This document shows, in pieces, positions 17,458-25,086 of a DNA stretch of 64,000 bases. Origin of the DNA: Streptomyces sp. NBC_00344 (GTDB lineage Bacteria > Actinomycetota > Actinomycetes > Streptomycetales > Streptomycetaceae); the NCBI RefSeq assembly GCF_036088315.1, contig NZ_CP107996.1:558001-622000 (forward strand), read 5' to 3'. How positions within the stretch are numbered: position 1 is the stretch's first letter; the number at the start of each line of letters is the position of its first letter. Position numbers and translations under genes: made by a program. The notes beneath the pieces were generated by a model. That model worked only from the letters and a program-made list of their open reading frames with translations. It was not told the DNA's origin and made no database searches.

Positions 17458-18299
17458 CCCGCGAAGGTCCGGCGGAACGCGGCCCGGGTGGCCGACGCGG
17501 GGTCCCGGTCGAGCACGGCGAAGGCCACCTCTTCGAAGTGGGCCGCGAAGCGGCCGTCCCCCGTCAGGTGAGTGTGGAAGGCCTCCGCCACCCGGGCCGG
17601 GTCGTTGCGGAAGACTCCGCAGCCCCAGGCCCCGAGCACCAGCCGCCGGTAGCCGCAGGCGACCGCGGTCTCCAGCACCCGGCCGGCCCGCGTCGTGAGA
17701 GCCGGGGGGATGAGGTGGGCCTCATCGGGCGTTCGCGCCGCGATCACCCCCGCGTTGGGCGCGGCGGAGACCAGAAAACCCACCGTGCGTGGCTCACGAA
17801 GGAGCCGCGCCCGGTCGTCGCGGAACACCGGGACGCCCGGGGCGTGGATCACCCGGTCGGTGTAGAAGGCGCTTCGCACCTGTCGGTGAACGGCGTAGAA
17901 GTCGGGCACCCGCAGCAGACACGCGTACAGCGCCGATGAGCGGCAGAGCGCCTCTTCCTGCGCCTGTGCACCGTTCAGGTAGCCGCCTCCCGGGTTCCGC
18001 GCGGAGGCGAAGGCCAGTACCGCTACGGCGCCGGGTCGCTCCGCCTTCATCCGGCGGGCGGCTCGGATGCTGCTCTCATCCGTCACCGCGAAGGCCGTGC
18101 GGCTCGGTGCGGAGCCGGTGACAGGGACCGGGCCGGGCGGACCCGGCTCGGGCCCGAAGAGCCGGGTCCCGCCGAGAGCGGCGGCCAGTTCGGCTGCGAT
18201 GGACACCTCGCGTCCCTCCGGATCCCGGTATCCGCCGGCCCTGACGATCTCCTCGGTCTCCTTCGCGATACCGCGCAGCCGTGCACTCATAGCGGACAT
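17442..18299 (-). CDS. PARG-like ADP-ribose glycohydrolase (TIGR02452 family)
   Basis: 285 residues of the bacterial-type PARG/microbial macrodomain family. The loop FASARNPGGGYLNGAQAQEE is the diagnostic GGG-x(6-8)-QEE signature with the catalytic Glu pair, and the macrodomain continues through SAAPNAGVIAARTP and LVLGAWGCGVFRNDP. Such enzymes remove ADP-ribose (poly or O-linked) from proteins or nucleic acids. The 3' end overlaps the converging MazF-like gene. An ATG nine nt downstream is an alternative start. No ADP-ribosyltransferase was seen in the window. Confidence 0.85.
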   Translation of the reverse strand: MSAMSARLRGIAKETEEIVRAGGYRDPEGREVSIAAELAAALGGTRLFGPEPGPPGPVPVTGSAPSRTAFAVTDESSIRAARRMKAERPGAVAVLAFASARNPGGGYLNGAQAQEEALCRSSALYACLLRVPDFYAVHRQVRSAFYTDRVIHAPGVPVFRDDRARLLREPRTVGFLVSAAPNAGVIAARTPDEAHLIPPALTTRAGRVLETAVACGYRRLVLGAWGCGVFRNDPARVAEAFHTHLTGDGRFAAHFEEVAFAVLDRDPASATRAAFRRTFAGQVQP

Positions 18300-18354
18300 C
18301 GTGAGTTGTCGGCGGGCGGCTGCGCAAGCGAATTCCGGTCCGCCACGGGCGCAC

Positions 18355-18384
18355 TTGTGCGGACCGGCGGCGTTGGCTTAGGTA
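18355..18384 (+). promoter_or_regulatory. candidate housekeeping promoter of the egt operon
   Basis: TTGTGC (18355-18360), an 18-nt spacer and TAGGTA (18379-18384), about 65 nt upstream of egtA. It is a partial match to the HrdB consensus in the only intergenic space before the operon. Confidence 0.35.
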
Positions 18385-18450
18385 GGACGAAGTGTTCTCC
18401 GGAAGGCATCGGAGAGTGCTTGACGGTATCTTCGGACCAAGGAGCCGATC

Positions 18451-19737
18451 ATGCCCCAACCCTTGCTCAGCGAAGCGGATGCGAAGGACCTGCTCCGATG
18501 TATCTGCTTCAAGACGGGACCGCCGAGGACCGTTGGTGTCGAGCTCGAATGGCTCATCCACGATCTTCGCGACCCCCGCATAGCCCTGTCCACAGCTCGG
18601 ATCGAGCAGGCCCACGCCGCCGTGCGTGCGTTGCCGCTCGCCTCAGCCCTCACCTTCGAACCCGGCGGTCAGCTGGAGCTCAGCTCGCTCCCCGCCGCTT
18701 CCCTGACGGAGTGCATCGAATCCGTCTCCGCCGATCTGGATGCCGTACGCACCGTGCTGCGCGGGCACGGCCTGGTGCTCACCGGCATCGGCCAGGATCC
18801 CTGGCATCCGCCGCGCCGGATGCTGCACGAGCCGCGCTATGACGCCATGGAGGCCTGTCTGGACCGCAGCGGGGACGCCGGCCGCGCCATGATGTGCGGT
18901 TCGGCCTCCATCCAGGTCTGCCTCGACATCGGGCACGAGGAACCCGGACCGCTCGGATACGGCAGGCGCTGGCAGCTGGCACATCTGCTGGGTGCGGTCC
19001 TGGTGGCCGCGTTCGCCAATTCGCCGCACCGGCAGGGCCGGCGGACCGGGTGGCTGTCCACCCGGCAGTTCCAGTGGGCCGCTCTCGATCCGGTCCGCTC
19101 CCTCGCGCCGTTCGACGGCCGGGGGCCCCGGGATGACTGGGCGGCACATGTCCTGGACACGCCGGTCATGTGCATCCGTGATGACACGGGCCCCTGGCCG
19201 ACCCCGGAGGGCCTCACGTTCCGCGACTGGGTCCGTACCGGCCTCCCCCGGCCGCCGACCCGGGAAGATCTCGACTACCACATGAGCACGCTCTTCCCGC
19301 CGGTCCGGCCGCGCGGCCATCTCGAGCTGCGCATGATCGACGCCCAGCCGGGCGATGACGGCTGGATGGTGCCGTTCGCGGTGACCACGGCGCTGTTCGA
19401 CGACCCGGCGGCGGCCGAGACCGTGTACCGGGCCGTCAAACCCCTCGCGGAAACAGCCGGTCCGCAGCCCGCCCCGCGTAATCCGCTGTGGACCAACGCG
19501 GCCAGGTCCGGCCTCGCCGATGCCGAGCTGCAGGCGGCAGCGGTGGTCTGCTTCGCCGCCGCGCTCGAGGCGCTCCCCCGGATCGGCGCGTCCGCCGCGT
19601 TGTGCGAGGCAGTCGCGTCGTTCACCGACCGCTACGTCGCACGGGGCCGTTGCCCCGCCGACGATCTGCTCGACCTCGACCTCTCTCCCGAGTCTCCCGA
19701 GCCGGGGCTCGACCACGGGAAGGACATCCGACCATGA
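18451..19737 (+). CDS. egtA: ergothioneine biosynthesis glutamate-cysteine ligase EgtA
   Basis: 428 residues, preceded by AAGGAG (18439-18444). Glutamate-cysteine ligase family 2 features: VGVELEWLIHDL near the N-terminus (ATP/Mg Glu residues), TFEPGGQLELSSLP, MMCGSASIQVCLDIGHE and HLELRMIDAQPGDDGW. It joins Glu and Cys to gamma-glutamylcysteine, the sulfur donor used by EgtB. The stop codon overlaps the egtB start (ATGA), so the two are translationally coupled. Together with egtB, egtC and egtD it makes the antioxidant ergothioneine in the cytosol. Confidence 0.93.
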   Translation: MPQPLLSEADAKDLLRCICFKTGPPRTVGVELEWLIHDLRDPRIALSTARIEQAHAAVRALPLASALTFEPGGQLELSSLPAASLTECIESVSADLDAVRTVLRGHGLVLTGIGQDPWHPPRRMLHEPRYDAMEACLDRSGDAGRAMMCGSASIQVCLDIGHEEPGPLGYGRRWQLAHLLGAVLVAAFANSPHRQGRRTGWLSTRQFQWAALDPVRSLAPFDGRGPRDDWAAHVLDTPVMCIRDDTGPWPTPEGLTFRDWVRTGLPRPPTREDLDYHMSTLFPPVRPRGHLELRMIDAQPGDDGWMVPFAVTTALFDDPAAAETVYRAVKPLAETAGPQPAPRNPLWTNAARSGLADAELQAAAVVCFAAALEALPRIGASAALCEAVASFTDRYVARGRCPADDLLDLDLSPESPEPGLDHGKDIRP

Positions 19738-21035
19738 CCGCCGACTCCACGGCACTGCGGCAGCACGCGCTCGAAGCCCTCACCACTGCTCGCACCCGTA
19801 CCAGCGCCCTGACCGACTGCGTGGACGACAACGACCTGACGGCGCAGCACTCGCCGCTGATGTCCCCCTTGGTCTGGGACCTGGCCCACATCTCCAACCA
19901 GGAGGAGCAGTGGCTGCTGCGGGCAGTCGCCGGCCGTGAGGCGATACGCCCCGAGATCGACTCGGTCTACGACGCCTTCGAGCACCCGCGGGCGAGCCGC
20001 CCCAGCCTTCCCCTGCTCGCCCCCGCAGAGGCCCGCAGCTATGCGTCGGAGGTGCGCGGCCGGGTCCTCGATGTCCTGGAGGGCACCCCGCTGCACGGGC
20101 GGCCGCTGGTCGACGCGGGCTTCGCCTTCGGAATGATCGCCCAGCACGAACAGCAGCACGACGAGACCATGCTGATCACCCACCAGCTGCGCAGTGGTCC
20201 CGCCGCGCTCACCGCCCCCGCCCCACCTCCGTCGGACACCACGGGGCTCAAGGCCGAAATCCTGGTTCCGGCAGGCCCCTTCACCATGGGCACATCGACC
20301 GAGCCATGGGCTCTGGACAACGAACAGCCCGCGCACAGCCGTCTGGTCCCCGCCTTCCACATCGACAGCACGCCGGTGACCAACGGCGCCTTTCTGCATT
20401 TCATCGAGGACGGCGGTTACCAGGACGAACGCTGGTGGACGGAGAAGGGCTGGGACCTGGTCCGCGGACATGAACTCGCTGCGCCGCTGTTCTGGCGCCG
20501 GGAGGGCGGCCAGTGGCTGCGCCGGCGTTTCGGTGTCGTGGAACCCGTGCCTCTCGACGAGCCGGTGATCCATGTGAGCTGGTACGAGGCGGATGCCTAT
20601 GCGCGCTGGGCGGGGCGGAGGCTGCCCACCGAAGCGGAGTGGGAGAAGGCCGCCCGGCACGATCCGGACACCGGCACGTCCCACCGCTATCCCTGGGGAG
20701 ACTCGGATCCGACCCCTGAGCACGCCAATCTCGGCCAGCGCCATCTGGGTCCCGCCCCCGCGGGCAGCTATCCGGCCGGCGCGTCCCCGCTCGGGGTGCG
20801 GCAGCTGATCGGCGATGTCTGGGAATGGACGTCGAGCGACTTCCTGCCCTACCCGGGCTTCGTGGCCTTCCCCTACCGCGAGTACTCGGAGGTCTTCTTC
20901 GGCCCGGACCACAAGGTGCTGCGCGGAGGTGCCTTCGCGGTGGGCGAGGTGGCCTGCCGTGCCACCTTCCGCAACTGGGACCTGCCGGTGCGCCGTCAGA
21001 TCTTCGCCGGATTCCGCACGGCGAGGGATGCCTGA
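19734..21035 (+). CDS. egtB: ergothioneine biosynthesis protein EgtB (sulfoxide synthase)
   Basis: 433 residues, starting at the ATG that overlaps the egtA stop. The N-terminal DinB-like domain has the iron ligands in LVWDLAHISNQEEQWLL and QHEQQHDETML (His-x3-His-x-Glu). The C-terminal formylglycine-generating-enzyme-like domain carries FTMGTSTEPWALDNEQPAH, RRLPTEAEWEKAARH, GDVWEWTSSDF and RATFRNWDLPVRRQIFAGFR. It is the non-heme iron enzyme that links hercynine to gamma-glutamylcysteine with O2. Its stop overlaps the egtC start. Confidence 0.95.
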   Translation: MTADSTALRQHALEALTTARTRTSALTDCVDDNDLTAQHSPLMSPLVWDLAHISNQEEQWLLRAVAGREAIRPEIDSVYDAFEHPRASRPSLPLLAPAEARSYASEVRGRVLDVLEGTPLHGRPLVDAGFAFGMIAQHEQQHDETMLITHQLRSGPAALTAPAPPPSDTTGLKAEILVPAGPFTMGTSTEPWALDNEQPAHSRLVPAFHIDSTPVTNGAFLHFIEDGGYQDERWWTEKGWDLVRGHELAAPLFWRREGGQWLRRRFGVVEPVPLDEPVIHVSWYEADAYARWAGRRLPTEAEWEKAARHDPDTGTSHRYPWGDSDPTPEHANLGQRHLGPAPAGSYPAGASPLGVRQLIGDVWEWTSSDFLPYPGFVAFPYREYSEVFFGPDHKVLRGGAFAVGEVACRATFRNWDLPVRRQIFAGFRTARDA

Positions 21036-21790
21036 TGTGCCGGCACATCGCCTGCCTGGGCGAAGCGGAGCCGCTCGGCGAGGTCCTGGTGACGCCGGCT
21101 CACGGGCTGCTGCGCCAGTCCTGGGCCCCGCGTCACCAGCGCTACGGAACGGTGAACGCGGACGGATTCGGCGTCGGCTGGTATGCCGAAGGCGATCCCG
21201 CGCCGGCCCGCTACCGCCGCGCCGGGCCCGTCTGGGCCGATCTCTCGTTCGCCGACCTGGCCCGGGTGGTACGCAGCGGGGCGCTGCTGGCCGCGGTGCG
21301 CGACGCCACCGTTGCGGGGGCGGACGGTGAGGCCGCAGCCGCGCCCTTCGCCGCGGACCGCTGGCTGTTCAGCCACAACGGGGCGCTCAAGGGCTGGCCG
21401 GACAGCGCCGCCGGGCTCGCCGCATCACTTCCGGCGGTCGAACTGCTCGCCATGGAGGCCCGCTGCGACTCGGCACTGGTCTGGGCACTTGTCCTGCACC
21501 GGCTGCGCGAGGGGGACGAGATGGGCCAGGCACTGGCCGACACCGTCACCGACCTGGCCGCCACCGCGTCCGGCTCCCGGCTCAATCTGTTGCTGACGGA
21601 CGGCGCGTCCATCGCCGCCACCGTCTGGGGCGACACACTCTGGTACCTCGAAGAACCGGGCCGCCGCACAGTGGTGGCCTCCGAGCCCTACGACGACGAT
21701 CCCCGCTGGCATCGGGTCCCGGACCGCACGCTGCTGGTGGCGACCCGGGACGATGTCCTGCTCACTCCCCTCAAGGAGCCCACTGCGTGA
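21035..21790 (+). CDS. egtC: ergothioneine biosynthesis amidohydrolase EgtC
   Basis: 251 residues. It begins MCRHIACLG, so Cys2 becomes the N-terminal nucleophile of a class II glutamine-amidotransferase-type hydrolase; HQRYGTVNADGFGVGWYAEG, FSHNGALKGWP and MEARCDSALVWALVLHRL are typical. It removes Glu from gamma-glutamyl-hercynylcysteine sulfoxide. The start overlaps the egtB stop (TGATG). Its own stop is overlapped by a GTG that used to start the native egtD (see next entry). Confidence 0.94.
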   Translation: MCRHIACLGEAEPLGEVLVTPAHGLLRQSWAPRHQRYGTVNADGFGVGWYAEGDPAPARYRRAGPVWADLSFADLARVVRSGALLAAVRDATVAGADGEAAAAPFAADRWLFSHNGALKGWPDSAAGLAASLPAVELLAMEARCDSALVWALVLHRLREGDEMGQALADTVTDLAATASGSRLNLLLTDGASIAATVWGDTLWYLEEPGRRTVVASEPYDDDPRWHRVPDRTLLVATRDDVLLTPLKEPTA

Positions 21791-22104
21791 GCCCGTTCCT
21801 GTTGACCCGCACCCTGCCGGAGGACGCCACGGACGCCGCACTGCGTGCCGATGTGCCGCACGGCCTGACGCATTCGCCCAGGACAGGGAGAAGTCTGTCT
21901 GCTCTCTCGTCCCATCTGCCACTACGTGCACCCACAGCCGCGGGCAAGGCCATGGAAGTCATGGGAACCATGCTCATGGCAATCGTCAGCGCGCTCTCCG
22001 AAACGTGGGAGGTCACCTCGGCTGCCGGGGTCGCCATATCGGCCCGCGAACTGGAATCCCGACACTCCACCGATGTTGCGTCGACCGAAGAGAGGCACTC
22101 ATGA
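21787..22104 (+). pseudogene. egtD 5' remnant fused to foreign sequence (105-codon hybrid ORF)
   Basis: The first 28 or so codons (VSPFLLTRTLPEDATDAALR then ADVPHGLT) are the expected N-terminus of an actinomycete EgtD, GTGA-coupled to egtC as in an intact operon. After HSPRT the EgtD match stops. The frame continues through about 77 unrelated codons including a Met-rich helix-like stretch (MEVMGTMLMAIVSALSETW) and ends with ATGA overlapping the start of a second, complete egtD. The continuing frame may keep the downstream gene translationally coupled. The foreign part, or the ORF from the ATG at about 21952, could be a small protein in its own right, but nothing identifies it. Confidence 0.7.
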
Positions 22105-23087
22105 CTGGCCCCCGCAACTACGGCTACACCGACACCCTCGAAGCCGAGCACTACGCCACGGCACTGCACGCCGACATCCACGATGGTCTGACCAGCACCC
22201 CGAAGTCCACGGCGCCCACCTGGTTCTACGACGCCCGGGGCAGCGAACTCTTCGAGCAGATCACCCAGCTCCCGGAATACCCCTTGTGGCGCGCGGAACT
22301 GGGGTTGCTCCAGTGCCATGCCACCGACATCGCCGCACGGACCGGTGCCCGCAGCCTCGTCGAACTTGGCTCGGGAAGTTCGACGAAGACTAAGTTGATC
22401 ATTGAGGCTCTGGGACCGGCAGGCCTTCGGTACATCCCTGTCGACGTCAGCGCGGACGCGCTTCACCAAGCCAGCACCCAACTGGTCCAGGACTATCCGG
22501 GGATCAACCTTCACGCACTCCGTGCCGACTTCACGGCTCCACTCGTCCTGCCGGAGCTGCCTGCCCACGGCTCACGGCTCATCGCCTTCCTCGGCAGCAC
22601 GTTGGGGAACTTCCGGCGATCGACCCGAGTCCCCTTCCTCCGCGGGCTCCGAGACATCATGCGCCCCGAAGACTTCCTGCTGATCGGCGCCGACCTGGTC
22701 AAGGACAAGCACGAAGAAGAGATGATCAGCGCGTACGACGACAGCCAAGGCATCACCGCCGAGTTCGACAAGAATCTGCTGCACGTCCTGAACCGCGAAC
22801 TGGACGCAGACTTCGACGCGGACGCCTTCGACCACGTGTCGGTGTGGAACAGCGCCGAGAGTCACATCGAGATGAGGCTGCGAAGCCGAGTCGAGCAGCG
22901 CGTCAAGATCCGGGGGCTCGACCTGGCGGTTCCTTTCGGTCCGGGAGAGGAGTGGATCACGGAGCGCAGTGCGAAGTTCACCACGGACGGGCTGCGGGGA
23001 GAAATGGCCGGTGCGGGCCTCCGTACGGATCAGCTCTGGGCCGACTCCGACGCCGGGTTTGCGCTCATTCTCGCCACCGCTCCCTAG
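22101..23087 (+). CDS. egtD: L-histidine N(alpha)-methyltransferase EgtD (divergent copy)
   Basis: 328 residues, full length. It trimethylates histidine to hercynine with SAM. Recognisable parts: TWFYDARGSELFEQITQLPEY (histidine-binding Tyr residues), LVELGSGSSTKTKLI (SAM loop), VPVDVSADAL-like IPVDVSADALHQ, LIAFLGSTLGNF (Asn of the substrate site), LLIGADLVKD, and EEWITERSAKF, matching the Glu/Ser pair that binds the alpha-amino group. The segment normally reading PEYYPTRAE is PEYPLWRAE here. It is visibly less G+C-rich than egtABC: 34 of 60 bases are G or C in 22381-22440 against 42 of 60 in 21541-21600 (hand count). It looks like a replacement of the native egtD by a horizontally acquired one. 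Confidence 0.9.
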   Translation: MTGPRNYGYTDTLEAEHYATALHADIHDGLTSTPKSTAPTWFYDARGSELFEQITQLPEYPLWRAELGLLQCHATDIAARTGARSLVELGSGSSTKTKLIIEALGPAGLRYIPVDVSADALHQASTQLVQDYPGINLHALRADFTAPLVLPELPAHGSRLIAFLGSTLGNFRRSTRVPFLRGLRDIMRPEDFLLIGADLVKDKHEEEMISAYDDSQGITAEFDKNLLHVLNRELDADFDADAFDHVSVWNSAESHIEMRLRSRVEQRVKIRGLDLAVPFGPGEEWITERSAKFTTDGLRGEMAGAGLRTDQLWADSDAGFALILATAP

Positions 23088-23506
23088 CTTGATCTGACGT
23101 GGCGTCCGGCATGTCGCCCCGCCCCTCATCACTGACATGGGCAACTGCCGTACATACACCGGGCCTTCAGCTGGCCACGTGCTCCGACCAGGGGCGCACC
23201 CACCCAGCGTGAAGGACGCGGGATGAGTCTGTCGCATGGCGCTGTCCGGCAGGAGTCGTTCGCGGAACTGTCACGCTTCCGGTCCGCGTTCCGGCTCCTG
23301 CCCGACAAGCGTTGAAATACGTCGTTCGGGCCAGTGGCGGGATGCCTCCGAGTTCGGCCCCTGAGCCACCGTCTACGGAGGCTTCCGCGTCCGGCGCGAC
23401 GCCGGTGTCTTCTCCGCCCCGCCGGAGGGCCTGATCGCCGGGGCCGCGCGGCGGAGTGAGACCGACCTGCCGCTGGTCGGTGTGGATTCCGCCGGCCGAC
23501 TGCGCC
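23088..23506. other. gene-poor gap with a possible transposase stub
   Basis: No convincing intact gene. The only coding-like signal is a 30-codon frame at 23223-23315 whose SFAELSRFRSAF resembles, from memory, the N-terminus of an IS701-type (NF041680-like) transposase, ending at TGA. Nothing else in the gap was recognised. It separates the egt genes from the OmpA-like gene on the opposite strand. Confidence 0.35.
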
Positions 23507-24148
23507 CTACTCGCGCGTCCCCCGCCCGAACGAGATCTCCACCCGTCGGTTCTTCTTCCGGCCCTCCTCGGTGGAGTTGTCCGCGATGGGATCGTCCTCG
23601 CTCTTGCCCGCCACCTCGTAGGCGGTCCCGGACGCACCCAACTCCGCGGCGAGCGCCTTGTGTACGGCCTCGGCACGCTGTGTGGAGAGGGTCTTGCCGT
23701 GGGCGTACGTCCCCAGATTGTCGGTGAAGCCGCGGACCGTGACCTTCCGCGGGCCGTTCTGCCTGATCTCCTCGGCGACCTCGGCGATCCGGCCGTCGGC
23801 GCGGCCGCTCAGCTCCGCACTGTCCTTGGCGAAGAGGACCTCGGACTGGAGGGTCAGCTTGATGTCGTCGTTCGATTCCTCGCGCTCCGAATCGCCGGAC
23901 AGGTCGCCGGAAACCGAGAGGATGTCGACCACCACGGGAGGGGCCAGCTCCGCGCCCTTCTCCAGCTCCAGGACCTCGGCGTGCGGATCGACCGGAACGG
24001 GCGGCGGCGCGGGCGAGGCGCTGGGCGAGGGGTCGGCACGGGCCGCAGGGGCGTCGTACAGACCGAGGAGAGTCGTCAGGTAAACGGCGGTGAGCGCGCA
24101 GGCCGCGAGCCGGGCGGCAGCGGTGCGTGCCGTCGTCGCGGGCCTCAC
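23507..24148 (-). CDS. OmpA family C-terminal domain protein
   Basis: 213 residues from the GTG that overlaps the stop of the upstream lipoprotein gene (GTGA). The N-terminus has one hydrophobic segment (AACALTAVYLTTLLGLY) acting as signal or anchor, then a Pro-rich linker. The OmpA/MotB peptidoglycan-binding domain spans about 95-210: VLFAKDSAEL, VTVRGFTDNLGTYAHGKTLS, LSTQRAEAVHKAL and the terminal EEGRKKNRRVEISF with the meso-DAP-binding Asp/Arg pair. It probably anchors a surface complex to the wall, together with the coupled lipoprotein. Confidence 0.85.
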   Translation of the reverse strand: MRPATTARTAAARLAACALTAVYLTTLLGLYDAPAARADPSPSASPAPPPVPVDPHAEVLELEKGAELAPPVVVDILSVSGDLSGDSEREESNDDIKLTLQSEVLFAKDSAELSGRADGRIAEVAEEIRQNGPRKVTVRGFTDNLGTYAHGKTLSTQRAEAVHKALAAELGASGTAYEVAGKSEDDPIADNSTEEGRKKNRRVEISFGRGTRE

Positions 24149-24747
24149 TCCGCGACCGTGATCTTGACAGGAGCGGTGCCGAAGGTCGGCATGGCGAAGT
24201 CGACCTCCGTGGTGCCCTCCGGCGGCGCCGGGAACTGGACGAAGACCGAGGCCGTGTCGCCGGGCTGGAAGACCGTGTGGAACTGGTTGCACAGGCAGTT
24301 GCCCTGGGTGTCCCGCAGCGGGTAGTAGCGCTTCTTGCCCTTGAGGTCCACCAGGGAGGCGCCCGACGAGGAGTAGCCGTTCTTCAGCGACAGATCGTTG
24401 CCGCCGGTCCAGTGGTCGGTGTTCAGCGCCACCTTGCCGTCGTTGCGCATCTCGCCGCGGACAGTCACCACACCGCCCTCGTACCGCTGCACGGAGTCGA
24501 TGGTGAGCACCGCGCCGTCCGCGCCCTTCATCTCCAGACCCTTGCCCTTGGGTTCCGCGGCGGCCGGCTTTTCGGCGGCCGTCTTCTTGCCGTCCGGCGC
24601 ACCACCCGAGCCGCCACCCCCGCACCCACTCAGCGAAAGCGTTACGACCGCAACGAGGCCGGCGGCGGCCACCTTCGCCCCGACTTGCGCCATTCCATGC
24701 CGACTTCGGTGCCCAAGACCGGTCCGCCCCTGTCCCTCACGCATCAT
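24145..24747 (-). CDS. secreted lipoprotein of unknown function
   Basis: 200 residues. The start MMREGQG is preceded by AAGGGGGAAAC. It has a signal peptide with lipobox LSLSGC and a Gly-rich spacer, then a domain of about 130 residues that looks like an immunoglobulin-type beta sandwich (VLTIDSVQRYEGGVVTVRGE ... DTASVFVQFPAPPEGTTEVDF) with a Cys pair NCLCNQF. It is the first gene of a two-gene operon with the OmpA-like protein. An operator-like palindrome lies 24 nt upstream. The function is not known. Confidence 0.7.
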   Translation of the reverse strand: MMREGQGRTGLGHRSRHGMAQVGAKVAAAGLVAVVTLSLSGCGGGGSGGAPDGKKTAAEKPAAAEPKGKGLEMKGADGAVLTIDSVQRYEGGVVTVRGEMRNDGKVALNTDHWTGGNDLSLKNGYSSSGASLVDLKGKKRYYPLRDTQGNCLCNQFHTVFQPGDTASVFVQFPAPPEGTTEVDFAMPTFGTAPVKITVAE

Positions 24748-24770
24748 GTTTCCCCCTTGCCACCGTCCGC

Positions 24771-24784
24771 TGCAACGCGTTGCA
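24771..24784. promoter_or_regulatory. perfect palindrome, LacI-type operator candidate
   Basis: TGCAACGCGTTGCA, a perfect 14-bp palindrome 24 nt before the lipoprotein start. The central CG and GCAA/TTGC arms are typical of LacI-family operators. No LacI-family gene lies in the window. Confidence 0.45.
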
Positions 24785-25086
24785 CAGTAGCGCATGCGAA
24801 CCCTGCACCCCGGTGACATGCGTCGCACACATGAACCTCCTCAGAAGACCAGGAGAGGTCTTCTCATTCTGGCTGTACCGGTTGACCCGGTGCCCAGCAG
24901 CCGCGAGCGTTGCCCATGAGTCGAGCTCGGCAACTGGTCAGTGGAGGAAGTCGGTCATGCCCGTACGGTGTGCGCGCCTGCACTGCGTCCCTTCCGCGCT
25001 CGCTGGGACAGCGCCGCCCAATTGGCCGTCCAGCGGGGCGCGGAGGCCATGTTGGACGGACCCGGAGGGGCGGTTCGCGCTGTCGC
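24785..25086. other. intergenic region with a hairpin, no gene seen
   Basis: No supported gene. It contains an 8-bp perfect stem AGAAGACC-aggaga-GGTCTTCT at 24843-24864, which could end the sugar-binding-protein transcript arriving from the right. Nothing else was recognised. Confidence 0.4.

Noticed and set aside
24148..24625. N-terminal extension of the OmpA-like protein to 372 codons
   Set aside because: The added part is the out-of-frame shadow of the upstream lipoprotein gene; the GTGA-coupled GTG is the natural start.
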